Shown one piece after another: positions 12,103-22,879 of a stretch of DNA of 64,000 nucleotides (positions are counted from its first letter, which is position 1; the number at the start of each line of letters is the position of its first letter). The translations under genes were made by a program, and so were the position numbers. The DNA comes from Clytia hemisphaerica (taxonomy: Eukaryota; Cnidaria; Hydrozoa; Leptothecata; Clytiidae). The notes under the pieces are model-generated. The model saw only the letters and a list, made by a program, of their open reading frames with translations, searched no databases and had not been told where the DNA came from. The stretch covers positions 710,942-774,941 of the forward strand of contig CACVBU010000274.1 of assembly GCA_902728285.1 (NCBI GenBank), written 5' to 3'.

Positions 12103-12339
12103 CCGTGATGAAGTCGGGTAACTTGCATCAGTGGAGGCGGCTAACTTGCATAGCCATCAAATGACTGACCAATCAAAGCAGCAAAATTTCAAAACAAAAT
12201 GAACTATGCAGCTCCGCTTGCAGCTCTAGCCTACCATTTTTGTTTTGATTTAAACTTTGTATTTTGATGACCAAACGGGTCATTCATTTGAAGGCTATGC
12301 ATGTTAGCCTCCACTGATGCAAGTTACCCGATCTCACGG
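12103..12339. mobile_element. TA-flanked MITE, ACTTGCATCAGTGGAGGC ends (copy 1)
   Basis: Inverted ends begin CCGTGA and contain GGTAACTTGCATCAGTGGAG and GCTAACWTGCATAGCC, flanked by TA. A second copy lies at 37654-37871 with the same TIRs and TA borders. Both are noncoding foldback-like MITEs. Confidence 0.85.
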
Positions 12340-13091
12340 TATTTCTTAGAAATCATGTCAATTGAAATTCAGCAATCATTTTTGTATAATCGAAACAACC
12401 CTGCCTAGACACTGCCGTACATTGTCATTGTACGGTGATTTACGGTGGGTAAGGTGGGGTGTACAGTCAGTACAGCAGATTTCAAATTAACCTATTTTAT
12501 TTCACCGCCCTACAAAGGACATTTAGATCCAGCCCCACCGCACAATGTACAGCGGTCCCTCGTTAATGATGACAGTTTTTTATCCGTTGAAGTTTGATTG
12601 GTGTTCGATGAGTTTGGTTAGTAAAAGTTCCAGCTTTTCCTTCCTAATGGGATGATAGATATTGGCTCGCTCTTTAAGCTTTAGTGTGGGCGTCTGCTAA
12701 TAAGCCGTCGGAATGTAAAAAGAATGGGCAACAAGGTAATAAATCAAACTAATCGAGCTTCAATCCAACTTCACCGATCTTGATACACCTCTTGCTAATT
12801 AGGATTTTCATTTTGAATCATGGTACCGTTGTTTGTATAAGATTCCCATTTCCGCACTAAGATTCTTGTTACTTTTCTGGAATCTTCCCCCTATATATTT
12901 TTCACGGGATGAACGGCAAGAGATTGGGGAGGGTTTGTTTAATGGGATGCAGTTTAAAGCAGTTATAAAGGAGTCAAAGTTTAATCTCAAGGAGTATTAT
13001 TTCTTTAAAGCTTAAAGTTGGCTAGTTATTACCCTGCAATTTTCTAGTCCAGAAGCTGGAGCTCAACTACTCAACTGCTTTTTGCCTTTAA

Positions 13092-13365
13092 TGGGCTCTT
13101 CCAGAAAATGTCTGTACATGGGGGTGGAGGATATAGTGTCTGGAGGGGGGGGTAGTGAAATATCTACAAAATTTGCCCTGTCCTGGGGGGGGGGTAAACT
13201 TGCTCTCGATGGGATCAACTGATGCTTGTCCGGGGCGGAGGGGGGGGTAGACCTGCTGTCCGGGGGATCAAAAGTCACAATGTTCAGAGGGGGGATTTCC
13301 AAAAAATGTTATATATATCCTTCACCCCCCCCCCCATATCCAATTTTTTTCTGGAAAAGTCCAAT
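13092..13365. mobile_element. G-run MITE with GGGCTCTTCCAGAAAA ends
   Basis: The left end ATGGGCTCTTCCAGAAAATG and right end TTTTTTTCTGGAAAAGTCCAAT are inverted, with subterminal ACATGGGGGTGGAGGATATA and TATATCCTTCACCCCCC. The interior repeats GTCC followed by 6-9 G and then TAAACTTGCTC-like words. Frames here are Pro/Gly-rich artefacts. Relatives are at 30226-30456, 35991-36301 and 62616-62906. Confidence 0.7.
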
Positions 13366-13880
13366 GATCTTGATGGTGGTGGGCCATCATTCATATCAGA
13401 AAGCGAAGATAGTATATACAACAGATTTTTCTGACTAGCCATTTTTCTCAATTTTAGATAAATTCTACTGTTTATAGAAAAAAGTAGATATAAACTTTGC
13501 GCAAGTAAAAGAAGTCTTTATCACAAGTTCCTCGCATTTTTTAAGGAATCTTTTTTTTAATGGATTGAGATTTTTCATTAAAAAAACATAATATATTTGA
13601 CCTGTGTGTACAATACATTGTGTATATTTTGTGTAACGCTTCATTCAAAATGCATAATGCTGCAGGAGTCACGTTTCACGCGTCTTCGTCGTTGATGTTC
13701 AAGTGTTATGCGAAATTTTCGACTTTAAGTCGTCTTGTTTCTGTTGAATTAAAACAGAAACACAAAGTTTAATTAGTCCAGAATTATAACAGATTTTATC
13801 ACTGAAGCTGTTATTGTTTTTCCTTATTGTTTTTTTTTTCAATTTACATATTTGCTAAGCGCCATACCATTTTGACTCCA

Positions 13881-14246
13881 TAATAGTAGGGGCCAAACCT
13901 TAGGATCTGTGACAACTTTGAACGTATTTTAAGACATTTTCGCGAGGAGGGTGGTCCGCTGCTAAGGTCTGGCAAAATTTTTTGATGGCTAAAGACTGAC
14001 GTTACAGGCAAAACTGTAAGTCAAAAAATGGGTAAAAAATGACGATTTTTGAAACTCGTGTTCAAATACTCGTGATACCATCACATGAAGCATGAAATTC
14101 TGAGCAAAAAGTATACTACAACAAGTCCCATACTCAGACACACGAGGAGATACGACCATTAGAAGTTTGAAATACTGTCAGTTCAAATAGGATTGACGTC
14201 AAATTTTGTTTAAATCATAATCAATCCTAAGCTTTGCCCCCTATTA
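13881..14246. mobile_element. inverted-repeat element, TAATAG..GGGG ends
   Basis: Left TAATAGTAGGGGCCAAACCT and right AGCTTTGCCCCCTATTATAA are inverted with small differences, continued by TTAGGAT/ATCCTAA. TA-rich borders prevent a clear target duplication. It is noncoding. Confidence 0.55.
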
Positions 14247-14512
14247 TAATAAATTTTAGCAGTGAAAATATTACATATATTTTTTCGGTTTTGTTATACA
14301 AGTGTCTGTGCTAAACAAACACAGTCATTATATAAGTAATTTGTCATTTGCTGATTTTGCAACCTAATGATTGCATGTCTACTTTTAGGAACACTATATA
14401 TACTCTTTTTTTAAAACACAGTAAGATAAAAAATCAAACCATAGTTTGCAGAGGGATATGAGCCCCCCCCCTCCTAGCTTTATTTCATCTCCCCCTTTAC
14501 CCATCCTCCACT

Positions 14513-15023
14513 CTGCCGTGATCTGACCAAAGGAAGTAACTGCTTTTTTCTTATTTTGAGATAATTGCATAAACGAGTTGACCTTATTCAAGATTAATGG
14601 TATCGTTTTAAAGATCAAAATTTTTGCTGATTGTGAAAGACCAAACCCTAGAATAGTATAATATTCAAAAGGAAAGATTTAAAAGGAGTTTAACATCTTG
14701 ATTTTGGAAAAATCTACACAAGTTTTACTCTACTCAATATCTTTAAAGCTAAAAAGTTTAAAGTTACTTCTTTTTGTCAGAAAATAAACCAAAATATTGC
14801 AAGCAATTTAAATTTTTCAGGCCTCTTCAGGCTATAAAAAGAAGTAAGTGACTTACTTCCTTTTGACAGAAAATAAAATGAAACTTTGAAAAAATTGATA
14901 AAAAGAAGTCTTTTACTAGAAATCAACTACTGGAAAACTTAAGCTGGGCTCTTAGGAGTTGATTATCGCAAAAATATGAATTTTCAAAAATGATTGTTAC
15001 TTCCTTTTGTCAGATCACGGCAG
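14513..15023. mobile_element. inverted-repeat element, TTACTTCCTTTTGTCAGA word
   Basis: Ends CTGCCGTGATCTGACCAAAG and CAGATCACGGCAG are inverted and continue into GGAAGTAAC/GTTACTTCC. The subterminal word TTACTTCYTTTTGWCAGAAAA recurs inside in both orientations, near 14764, 14848-14871 and 14998. The flanks share CACT only, so the duplication is uncertain. No coding content. Confidence 0.65.
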
Positions 15024-15029
15024 CACTCT

Positions 15030-15607
15030 ACTATGCAAGAAGCTAAAAATCGACAAAAAAAACAAGCAAAAAAGGGCTATGAAAATTTCCTCTGTGTACT
15101 TACATTTTCCTTTGACCCCTCCCCTCCCCCCGTATGCTAGCATACGCTTTTGAGAAGATTCCCCCTCCCCCTTACTGTGTACGTACTATGTGGACGTCCC
15201 CCTGTTGAATAGTAAATAGTTGACTCACCAGATATAGATAATCTTCTCCACCAAGAGATAGATCAAAGATCATACAACCCACTGGTGCAGTAACACCAAT
15301 CAGAAGATACGATAACAGGAAGCCAAATACCAACAGAAACGAATATTAATAGTAACAAAATATCAAGAGGAGCAGTCTATATAAAACAATCGTGATTGGA
15401 TCTGTCGGGCACAGCATCCACACCAAAACAACATAAATTAAATATCACAGGATCTGTCTTCCACAGCATCCACATGTATCTATCAAACAGGATCCATCTT
15501 TAACAGCAGCTAAACACTTGACCAAAACAATCACCCAGATCATCCACTTGATCAACGATAACGGCAATTTCATTTATTAACTTTTAATCTCTTGTTTTAG
15601 TATTTCA
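15030..15607. other. intergenic, no supported gene
   Basis: C-rich tracts at 15117-15132 and 15162-15172, then AT-rich sequence. Repeated CAGGATC/CACAGCATCCACA fragments at 15395-15500 may be a short degenerate repeat. Confidence 0.4.
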
Positions 15608-15610
15608 TTA

Positions 15611-15978
15611 GGCGAGACCAATTTGATTAGTTGTTTTACAGGCCCTACCCACCCTGAAATTCCAAAAATAGAATTTAAAATAAAATTGATTTTGGTAGTA
15701 TATTCTTATTTTCATTACTTTACAGACTGCCAAATTTTCAAAACTTTCGTACTTTTTCCAAGGTTTTGAGAATTTTATCTTCAATTTTTCATTTTATCCA
15801 TGCATGCTTTTTGTGTCTTTATTTTCTATTTTGTATTTTTCTAAGGATGTAGTAATTTTTGCTGCCTTCTAAGGAGATTTTCAATGTGAAATTTTACTTT
15901 TATTCTTATTTTTTTGCCGACTGACCCTCTTTTTTGGGAAGCTTGGCCTGTAAAACAACAAATCAAATTGGCCTCGCC
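15611..15978. mobile_element. PIF/Harbinger-like MITE, TTA duplication
   Basis: Left end GGCGAGACCAATTTGATTAG and right end CAAATTGGCCTCGCC are inverted, extending through TTGTTTTACAGGCC (about 33 bp in all). TTA flanks both sides (15608-15610, 15979-15981). A 3-bp TTA duplication and a TIR starting GG fit the PIF/Harbinger superfamily. It is noncoding. Confidence 0.75.
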
Positions 15979-15981
15979 TTA

Positions 15982-16663
15982 GTGTCTATAACGAGAGAAA
16001 CACCTAAGTGATTCTAAAATAAATAAAGGTTATTAAGGTTTGTAATTTGAAAATTGCCATGTTATGTATCAAAGGCATTTTTTAAACAGATTTAACTAGG
16101 CTATGCCTTTTTTGCTAGTAAGTGAAGATCCTACATGATTTATTTTCACTTCGACTGTCAACTGCCAAAGTCATCAAAAAAAATTATTTCTAAATAGTTT
16201 CAAGTACAAATTTAGTCTTATTTAGTTGAAAATTTCAAATTTAAGGCTATTTTTGGTGCTTAAAATGTTGAATTACCCCAAATCAACTCTTATAGAATGT
16301 TCAAAATTGATGAATTTAGAGCCAAAAGCTATCTTCCATCAATTTAAGGACATAACAATAAAATCTTTATTACAAATGTTTTGAATTTACTTGATTTTAG
16401 TTATAAATAGAGCTTTTGTCAAATTTTGGTACAACTATTAGTGTTTTTAGGTTTTTTGGACATTTTTTGAACTTGTGCAATTAAGAGGATTTCTCAGACT
16501 GACCTCCTGACTCAAAATAATTGCAAATTAAGAGAGCACCACATGAGACAAGAACGGTTATTAAATGCAAGTGAATACAATTGAATCGATCGAACGTAAT
16601 CGAACATAATGGAATACAATTAAATGGAATAAAAGCATTGGAACCACAAATCCTGGGTATATA
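15982..16663. other. AT-rich, no supported gene
   Basis: Nothing coding is seen. Near 16575-16630 the word AATCGAA/AATGGAATA is iterated, and similar CAATTGAATTC-like iterations occur at 17228-17335, flanking the next element on both sides. Confidence 0.4.
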
Positions 16664-17227
16664 CCGTCAACTGTTCTAACTTGGGACTATCTGACAAAAC
16701 ATGGGACGGCAATTCGGCCACCATTTCACCGAACCTCCAAAATCATTTGATTTGAGTTAATAAATGGCGTATTAAAAATACACGATTTCTCTTTTGCACC
16801 GAGTAGGCTTTTAAATCGAAACATGAAAGAAATCCGTAGTGGAAAACACGCAAATGTCTGGAACGAAGAAGACCAAATTAGTGGCAAAAAGATGGAGCGT
16901 TTGACGTCACTTGCACAACAACTTATACACTCGTTATTTGCTAATCCCATTGAGCGATAGGCGGCTAGGCGGCGGGCGTTCTCTTATTCTCCAATTAGAG
17001 TCTGGTCGATTTGAATTAAAACAAAAAAGTTAAAAAGGGCGCACTATCTGGCACTATCAGTGAAAGTTATTGTGACATGTTATGACAGAAGTATGATTGA
17101 TAAACTTGGTGGAGTTATCAAAACAAATTTGTCAAATTTGTCAAAGAAACAGTACGTGAAAATACAAGCCAGATATCAACAGTCCCATGTTTTCAACCAA
17201 TTGTCCCAAGTTAGGAGCAGTTGAAGG
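16664..17227 (+). mobile_element. TA-flanked element, CCGTCAACTGTTCTAACTTG ends (copy 1)
   Basis: The left end CCGTCAACTGTTCTAACTTG and the right end (reverse complement CCTTCAACTGCTCCTAACTT) are inverted, flanked by TA. A second copy lies in the opposite orientation at 40875-41362. Both contain a similar stretch encoding MGLxNxEC...SDxKR...LPLIWSSSF (minus strand here at about 16950-16850, plus strand in the other copy). This may be a remnant of a coding part of the parent element or simply shared ancestry. Confidence 0.7.
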
Positions 17228-17388
17228 TAATATTCAATTGCAATTCGATTTCATTTGACAATCGAATGGCAATTATTTGATTGAGTTCAATTGTGTTCAA
17301 TTGATTTGGCCTTCGATTCGTTCCATTGACATCGTCTAGCTATGTCAATTTGATTTGTTTTGTTTAACATCATAACACAACCGAATTA

Positions 17389-17771
17389 CACTTATTTTGT
17401 TTTATAAGCATTAAGTTTTTTAAGCATACTGAAGCTCAAATTTCCAGAAAAATTAAGCATATGCTAAGCATACCTTGAGGCTCAGCCAAAGAAATTTTTA
17501 GAATCATTATCAGATTATTTCCAAAACTTCAGAAAATAACAGAAGAAAGAATCATATATCATATATATGGTAAACATTCGAAAACAATAGAATGGCTTCA
17601 CGATTAAAGAGTTAAAGAGAGGGGAAAATGTGCGAAAAACTTACCCCCCCCCCTTCATTATTCTTTTACCAAGCATAGGGTTAAGCATAGTCGAGGCTCA
17701 AAATTGAGCTTTACTTAAGCATAGTGAGCTTCAGCCGAAATTTACCGTATGCTTATAAAACAAAATGAGTG
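17389..17771. mobile_element. TA-flanked MITE, TTAAGCATA word family
   Basis: Ends CACTTATTTTGTTTTATAAG and its inverted partner TTATAAAACAAAATGAGTG are flanked by TA (17387-17388, 17772-17773). Inside, AAGCATAcTGAAGCTCAAA, TTAAGCATATGCTAAGCATA, CCAAGCATAGGGTTAAGCAT and TTAAGCATAGTGAGCTTCA iterate the word that follows TTATAAG in the terminus. It is noncoding. Confidence 0.75.
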
Positions 17772-17773
17772 TA

Positions 17774-19315
17774 TTATAAAACTGAAAACAAGAAAATCTA
17801 AAAATAGTTATTTGATTAATTTTCTTCGTGTTTGTTTTGTGTTTGTTTTACATTATATGTTATAATATTGAATCAAATATCTAATAAAATATTGAATTCA
17901 GAAATTTCAGGACTCTGTTTGGCATACCCATAGCTATCTATTTCGGACATTTTACATTCATGACAGCAGTTTGAACTCTTACATACCTGTTTTGCAACTG
18001 CTCTTGCCAATAACTAAAAGCAGCTAAGAAATTATGAATGGTAGATATGGCATCAAAGGAAGGAATTGTATGAAAAAACTTCCTATTTTATCAAAGCAAA
18101 AAACAGATTTTGTTTGTGGTCATTTTTTATTATCTACCTGATTCAGCCTGATTACGCGTGGAAGAAAATCAGCAAACTTCTTCCTGCTTCTTTCTACAAG
18201 CGCCATATATTCCAATATAAACAAACTTTCGAACGGGACGCCAAACCTAAAATAAAAACATCAATAACAAGAGTCGCAAAGTTGCCTTTAATAGATCGAT
18301 ACTTTCTTCCCCAAATTTCACGGTTTTCGCTTTTTGCATCTGTCGCAAAAGTTAAGTCTTTGAAAATTCTTTCAAAGGATATTTACCAAAGTATATGAAG
18401 GCGAAAACTGTAAACCTTGGAATTTTTCGAAAGTTTCTACTTGCTTATCTACACGCCTAGAGGTCTAGAGTAGTTTCTTTAAATGCCCATTCCTTTTGAT
18501 TCTATTTGACATAGTGATAGAGTGACACCAATATCGTTAGGAAGCCGACACACTCTGACGTATTATTTTTCACACCAGATTTGATAATTGCATCCGCTTG
18601 GTATTCTAACATACCTCGATATATACTTTCAACTTTTTGGCCAGTAAAAATTCAAATACAAAATAGAAAAAGAAAGAGAACTTTTTAGAAAAAGGAGCAT
18701 TAATCATTTTTCGAAATCAAAGTCTTCGAGCCGCCATGACAGAAGTTATCCTTTGCATAATAATTCGGTGGTCAGTGTCAATGTCGACCGTTTATTATGT
18801 AAGGCCGAAGCGAATTTTAGTTGTAAGAAACCAAAGAAACGCTTGTGTTGTGTGAGCTTTATTAATTTTTTTATATATATTCTCTGTGAATATAAAAAGA
18901 CCATGTTATACCGTCAAATTTTTGAATTAATTGAACTTTTTGCTCCATGAAAAACTTTTCAAATAAATCTTAACAAAGGTAAAAAGACCAAAGCGAAATC
19001 GATTTTGAGTAGGTGAAAAACTACTTTTATTTAAATAACCGAGTGTCCCGCAGAAAAAAGTCTCCCTCTTTAAAGTGAATTTTCTCAAGTTTTGAGAATT
19101 GGAAAAAAGAAGGATAAACTTAAAATATGAGGGGTCATTTCTCAAATTTGTTCAACAAAATCAAAAGTTTTAGTCTAAATGCTAAAACATTACTTTTCAA
19201 AAAAGTCGAAAAAGGCGAAAAATTAGGGTACCTTTATAGAGTACCGGATAATTTTAGGTCGCAATGTTCCTTGATCAACATTATCAGATTCTAGCTCAAT
19301 TGGAATTGAGAATAC
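17774..19315. other. intergenic, no supported gene
   Basis: A 110-codon frame at 18066-18398 and shorter ones have no recognisable motif and typical AT-rich composition. No inverted termini were found. Confidence 0.35.
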
Positions 19316-19324
19316 TTCAAAAAG

Positions 19325-21315
19325 GAGTGTGATTTTTTTCGTGCCTTGCGTGCCTTCGTGCCCTTCGTGCCTTTTGAAAAAAAGTTCGTGCCTTTGAAAA
19401 AAAAGTTCATGCCTTTTGAAAAAAAGTTCGTGCCTTTGAAAAAAAAGTTCGTGCCTTTTGAAAAAAAGTTCGTGCCTTTCGAAAAAAAGTTCGTGCCTTT
19501 CGAAAAAAAGTTCGTGCCTTTCGAAAAAAAGTTCGTGCCTTTCGAAAAAAGTTCGTGCCTTATAAAAAATTTTCTTCGTGCCTTTGGAAAAAATTCGTGC
19601 CTTTTCAACCCGTTCGTTTGTGCCTTTTTGAAAAAAGTTCGTGCCTTTGAAAAAAGTTCGTGCCTTTGAAAAAAAAGTTCGTGCCTTTTGAAAATAGTTA
19701 ATGACAAAAAAATAACCAGAAGCTTCATGAGGTTAATTAAAAAACTTAGAAGGGTCTCGAGAAGGGTGGTGATTTAAACTACATACACTTTTTTACTAGA
19801 ACGCCTTTAAATCATATAAGTAGTTTTGGCGAACAGGGTATACTTATTTTTTTAAACAAATTTCAGCTGCTTTTTGTCTTTGAAATTCATAAAAACCCAC
19901 AACCCCGGGGGGGGGGGGCGCTCGATTTCGAAACGACGGTATGTGCCGCGCAAAATCTGCTTTTCAAAATCGTACCCTTACAGTGCAGTTCAATATGGTT
20001 GAAAAGGTTCCCTTTCAGTGCATTTTCTCTTGATTTACTCAACCCTTTTATAGTGCACTATATTTCTCAGCTGTAAATCTCCCAAAGAAGAAGCTCGGGA
20101 AATTTTCTGTTTCAAAGAAAAACGGAGAGAATTGTTCTTGTCAGCTGTAATTATCAGACAATAGAAACTTTTTCAAACAAACGAGAAGTAAAAACCTTTC
20201 TTTTTAACAATTATTTTGAATTTGTTTTAAAATTCCACCCTTGCAGTGCAATCTCACATAAACACACCCTTACAGTGCATTTGGGATGCCGAAAAACCCC
20301 ACCCTTAAGCGCGGCACATGACGTAGGCCAGATTATATGAGTGCCCCCCCCCCCCCCGGATAAAAATTCATAACTAACTTTTGATTATTAGAAAAATAAT
20401 TACATGAATTACACAAATGAGAAAAAAAATTGCATATTAACGAATGCACTTTCGAATGTTTACTTCAAGATTCGAATATTTTGTTTTGAAAAGACAGGAA
20501 AGACAAAAAAGGATATACATGAATTGTCGGGTTTGAGAAGTCAACAAACGCGTGCAAATTAGCGCGGATGCAAAGAAGAAGTGAAAGAACTAGTAGACGA
20601 TGCTATCGTCCGTATAATATACTATTTTGATACAATGATATAACATAGTTTGTATATTATAAAACGTAATATGTTGCGCGGCGGATAGAGTCTGTGTGCA
20701 AAAGGGACGAACTTTTTTTCAAAGGCACGAACTTTTTTCAAAAGGCACGAACTTTTTTCAAAAGGCACCAACTTTTTTCAAAAGGCACCAACTTTTTTCA
20801 AAAGGCACCAACTTTTTTCAAAAGGCACGAACTTTTTTTCGAAAGGCACGAACTTTTTTTTCAAAGGCACGAACTTTTTTTCAAAAGGCACGAACTTTTT
20901 TTCGAAAGGCACGAACTTTTTTTCAAAAGGCACGAACTTTTTTTTCAAAGGCACGAACTTTTTTTCGAAAGGCAAAGAAACTTTTTTTCAAAAGGCACAA
21001 CTTTTTTTCAAAAGGCACGAACTTTTTTCGAAAGGCACGAACTTTTTTTTCAAAAGGCACAAAAAACTTTTTTTTCAAAGGCACGAACTTTTTTTCGAAA
21101 GGCACGAACTTTTTTTCAAAAGGCACGAACTTTTTTTCAAAAGGCACGAACTTTTTTTCGAAAGGCACGAACTTTTTTTCAAAAGGCACGAACTTTTTTT
21201 TCAAAGGCACGAACTTTTTTTCGAAAGGCACGAACTTTTTTTTCAAAGGCACGAACTTTTTTTCAAAAGGCACGAAGGGCACGAAGGCACGCAAGGCACG
21301 AAAAAAATCACACTC
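19325..21315. mobile_element. Foldback-like element with tandem-array inverted ends, 9-bp TSD
   Basis: The element begins GAGTGTGATTTTTTTCGTGC and ends with the exact inverse ...AAATCACACTC. It is flanked by TTCAAAAAG at 19316-19324 and 21316-21324, a perfect 9-bp duplication. Each terminus continues into a tandem array of a roughly 20-bp unit (GTGCCTTTTGAAAAAAAGTT and its inverse): about 16 units on the left (to about 19692), about 28 on the right (from about 20702). The outer roughly 80 bp of both arms agree unit by unit. The central 1 kb has no transposase-like frame and holds another G-run element (19904-20359). Long TIRs built of short tandem repeats and a 9-bp duplication are the hallmark of Foldback (FB) elements, which are linked to the Mutator superfamily. 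The apparent 107-250 residue frames in the arrays are repeat artefacts. Confidence 0.88.
19904..20359. mobile_element. G-run-terminated element nested in the Foldback element
   Basis: It starts CCCGGGGGGGG...CGCTCG followed by ATGTGCCGCGC and ends GCGCGGCACATG...GTGCCCCC...GG, inverted around a centre in which CCCTTACAGTGCA and variants recur about five times (near 19974, 20010, 20045, 20237, 20266). Ends resemble the element at 39991-40314 (CCCGGGGGGGCACT, ATGTGCGG), which carries a different internal word. No clean duplication was found. Confidence 0.6.
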
Positions 21316-21329
21316 TTCAAAAAGCTATT

Positions 21330-22260
21330 CCAAAAAACTCGCCAAAAAAAATTTGTTGTTCAAACACTATACTAAAATTAGTCTAAATATGGCTCTGAAA
21401 CAATTTTTGTGCAATTGCAACAAAAACAAATTGTCGCAATCGCAATGAAATTTTACACCGTGTCGTATAGGCCTAGCACACGAAACAAAATCATAAAAAT
21501 GAAATCAAAGCAACTCCACCATTTTGAACTCATGTCTTGCGTGTTAAAAATGAGAAGATTATGTCATAATTTGTTTTGAGTTGTATAAACGAATTTGATT
21601 GGCTAAATGAAAAAAATGTTTCAAGGAATCTTTTTAAAGTGAGGGGACACGAGGGTTTTTGTATGATTCTCATTTGCAACATGAAAATTTTGTTGCAGAA
21701 ACAAAAAAAAAATTCAAATCGATTTGAATTTTATTTTTGTTTCAGCAACAAAAACTTTGAGCGAAAAAAGTTGCCAATCAAGGAGATTTAACGTGGGGAC
21801 ACAGTGAAACATATTTTTGCGATTGCAACAAAAAAATATTTTTGTTGCAATCGCATAAAAATTGTTTCCGTGTCCCCGTAGCTTGACTCTTTTCTAATTA
21901 TCTGATTGTCAAACTATCTTCTATCAGGAGATTAGGTGGCAAAACAGTATTTGCACTTCGCCATTATTAGGACTCGTCAGCACTGCATACTGTTTGTATC
22001 ATGGGACTAAAAGTGAGGGAAATACCCAAAAGCTACGCTGATTTTGTCCCTGGGACAATGGAGCAAAATTGATTCGGATCAATTTTGCTCTATTGTCCCA
22101 GAGACAAAAGTGAGATTTAACTTTTATTGGTAGAATAAAAAATGGGTTGGAGACACAAGAAAGCGTTTCAGGTTGGTGGGATGGAGCATGTTGCAATGTA
22201 CCGACGCGAAAAAAACTTCTCGTGTCCCTAAGCCTTAAATCTAAATACAAGTTTTTTTTT
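21330..22260. mobile_element. cluster of GTGTCCC-ended inverted repeats with TTGCAATCGCA words
   Basis: GGGACACGAG near 21645 and CTCGTGTCCC near 22217 are inverted. Inside are a foldback at 21793-21881 (GTGGGGACAC...GTGTCCCC around TTTTTGCGATTGCAACAAAA) and the hairpin at 22041-22110. TTGCAATCGCA-like words also occur at 21405-21445. These may be two or three overlapping or nested short elements; borders are unresolved. Confidence 0.45.
22041..22110. repeat. long near-perfect hairpin
   Basis: Arms of about 33 bp, TTTTGTCCCTGGGACAATGG... and ...CTATTGTCCCAGAGACAAAA, differ at about two positions and close on a short loop (ATTCGGAT). It could be a foldback element core or, if transcribed, a small-RNA precursor. 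Confidence 0.7.
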
Positions 22261-22277
22261 TCACAAGAACCATGAAT

Positions 22278-22527
22278 ATAAAAGAACAAACTATATAAGA
22301 ACATAAGACTTCAATGGCCAAAATGTTAAGAACAAGTTCAGAATATTTTAAGGCTTTGAGGACTCTAAAATACCCAATTTCTTAGGAAAATGAACAAAAA
22401 TGCCAAAAAAGAATGGTGAAAATAAGAACATGTTAAGTAAGAACATTTTTAGGCTTAAAACTAAAAAAGTTAAGAACATCCAAAGGCTTCAAAAATTTTG
22501 GATGTTCTTATAAGAAAACAAACGTGT
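22278..22527. mobile_element. TTAAGAACA-word element, copy 2, left end decayed
   Basis: It shares with 5881-6081 the stretches AGAACAAACTATATAAGAAC, GTTAAGAACAAGTT and CTTAGGAAAATG, and ends GTTCTTATAAG...AAACGTG before TA. The left terminus is eroded. Confidence 0.65.
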
Positions 22528-22614
22528 ATTCAGAAAGTGTTCTTATTTTCACCATTATATTGTGACTATTTCGTGCAATTCTCTATATTTTACGGTTAGC
22601 AAAGCCTTGAAATA

Positions 22615-22878
22615 GACGCTTTTTTATAAGAATACACTTTATAAGAATGTCCATGATGAAAATGGCCAAAAATTAAGAATATGCTAAGAATATCACCATC
22701 ATGGAATTTAGCAACTGAACCTAAGAATGCCATTTTTAATGCATTTTAACCTGTAGATTGCCAATTTCGATCTTAACCTAAGAATACCGTAAGAATATTT
22801 TTGGAAGATTTTCGCCAATAAGAATATCCATGATGAAATGAAAAAAAACACTATTCTTATATAAAAAATAAAAGCGTA
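22615..22878. mobile_element. TA-flanked MITE, TAAGAATA word family
   Basis: The left end CGCTTTTTTATAAGAATACA and the right end TTCTTATATAAAAAATAAAA + GCG are inverted, with TA outside. Internal TAAGAATATGCTAAGAATAT, CTAAGAATGCC, CCTAAGAATACCGTAAGAAT and AATAAGAATATCC iterate the terminal word. Related to the TTAAGAACA element at 5881 but with a different word. Confidence 0.7.
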
Positions 22879-22879
22879 T

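Noticed and set aside
13063..13438. Pro- or Gly-rich small proteins from G-run frames (also at 27049-27340, 30277-30504, 38157-38492)
   Set aside because: They arise from homopolymer G/C runs inside MITEs, are open on both strands, and have no conserved start or motif.
18066..18398. Protein of 110 residues
   Set aside because: No recognisable motif and ordinary AT-rich codon content; no supporting exon structure.
19370..21295. Regularly spaced 20-bp repeats resembling a CRISPR array
   Set aside because: There are no unique spacers; units are contiguous, arranged as inverted arms, and the context is eukaryotic.
20694..21448. Open frames of 230-250 residues rich in KARTFF or KGTNFF, with matching frames on the other strand and at 19291-19728
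   Set aside because: They are translations of the 20-bp tandem arrays of the Foldback element. All frames are open on both strands and residues simply follow the repeat.
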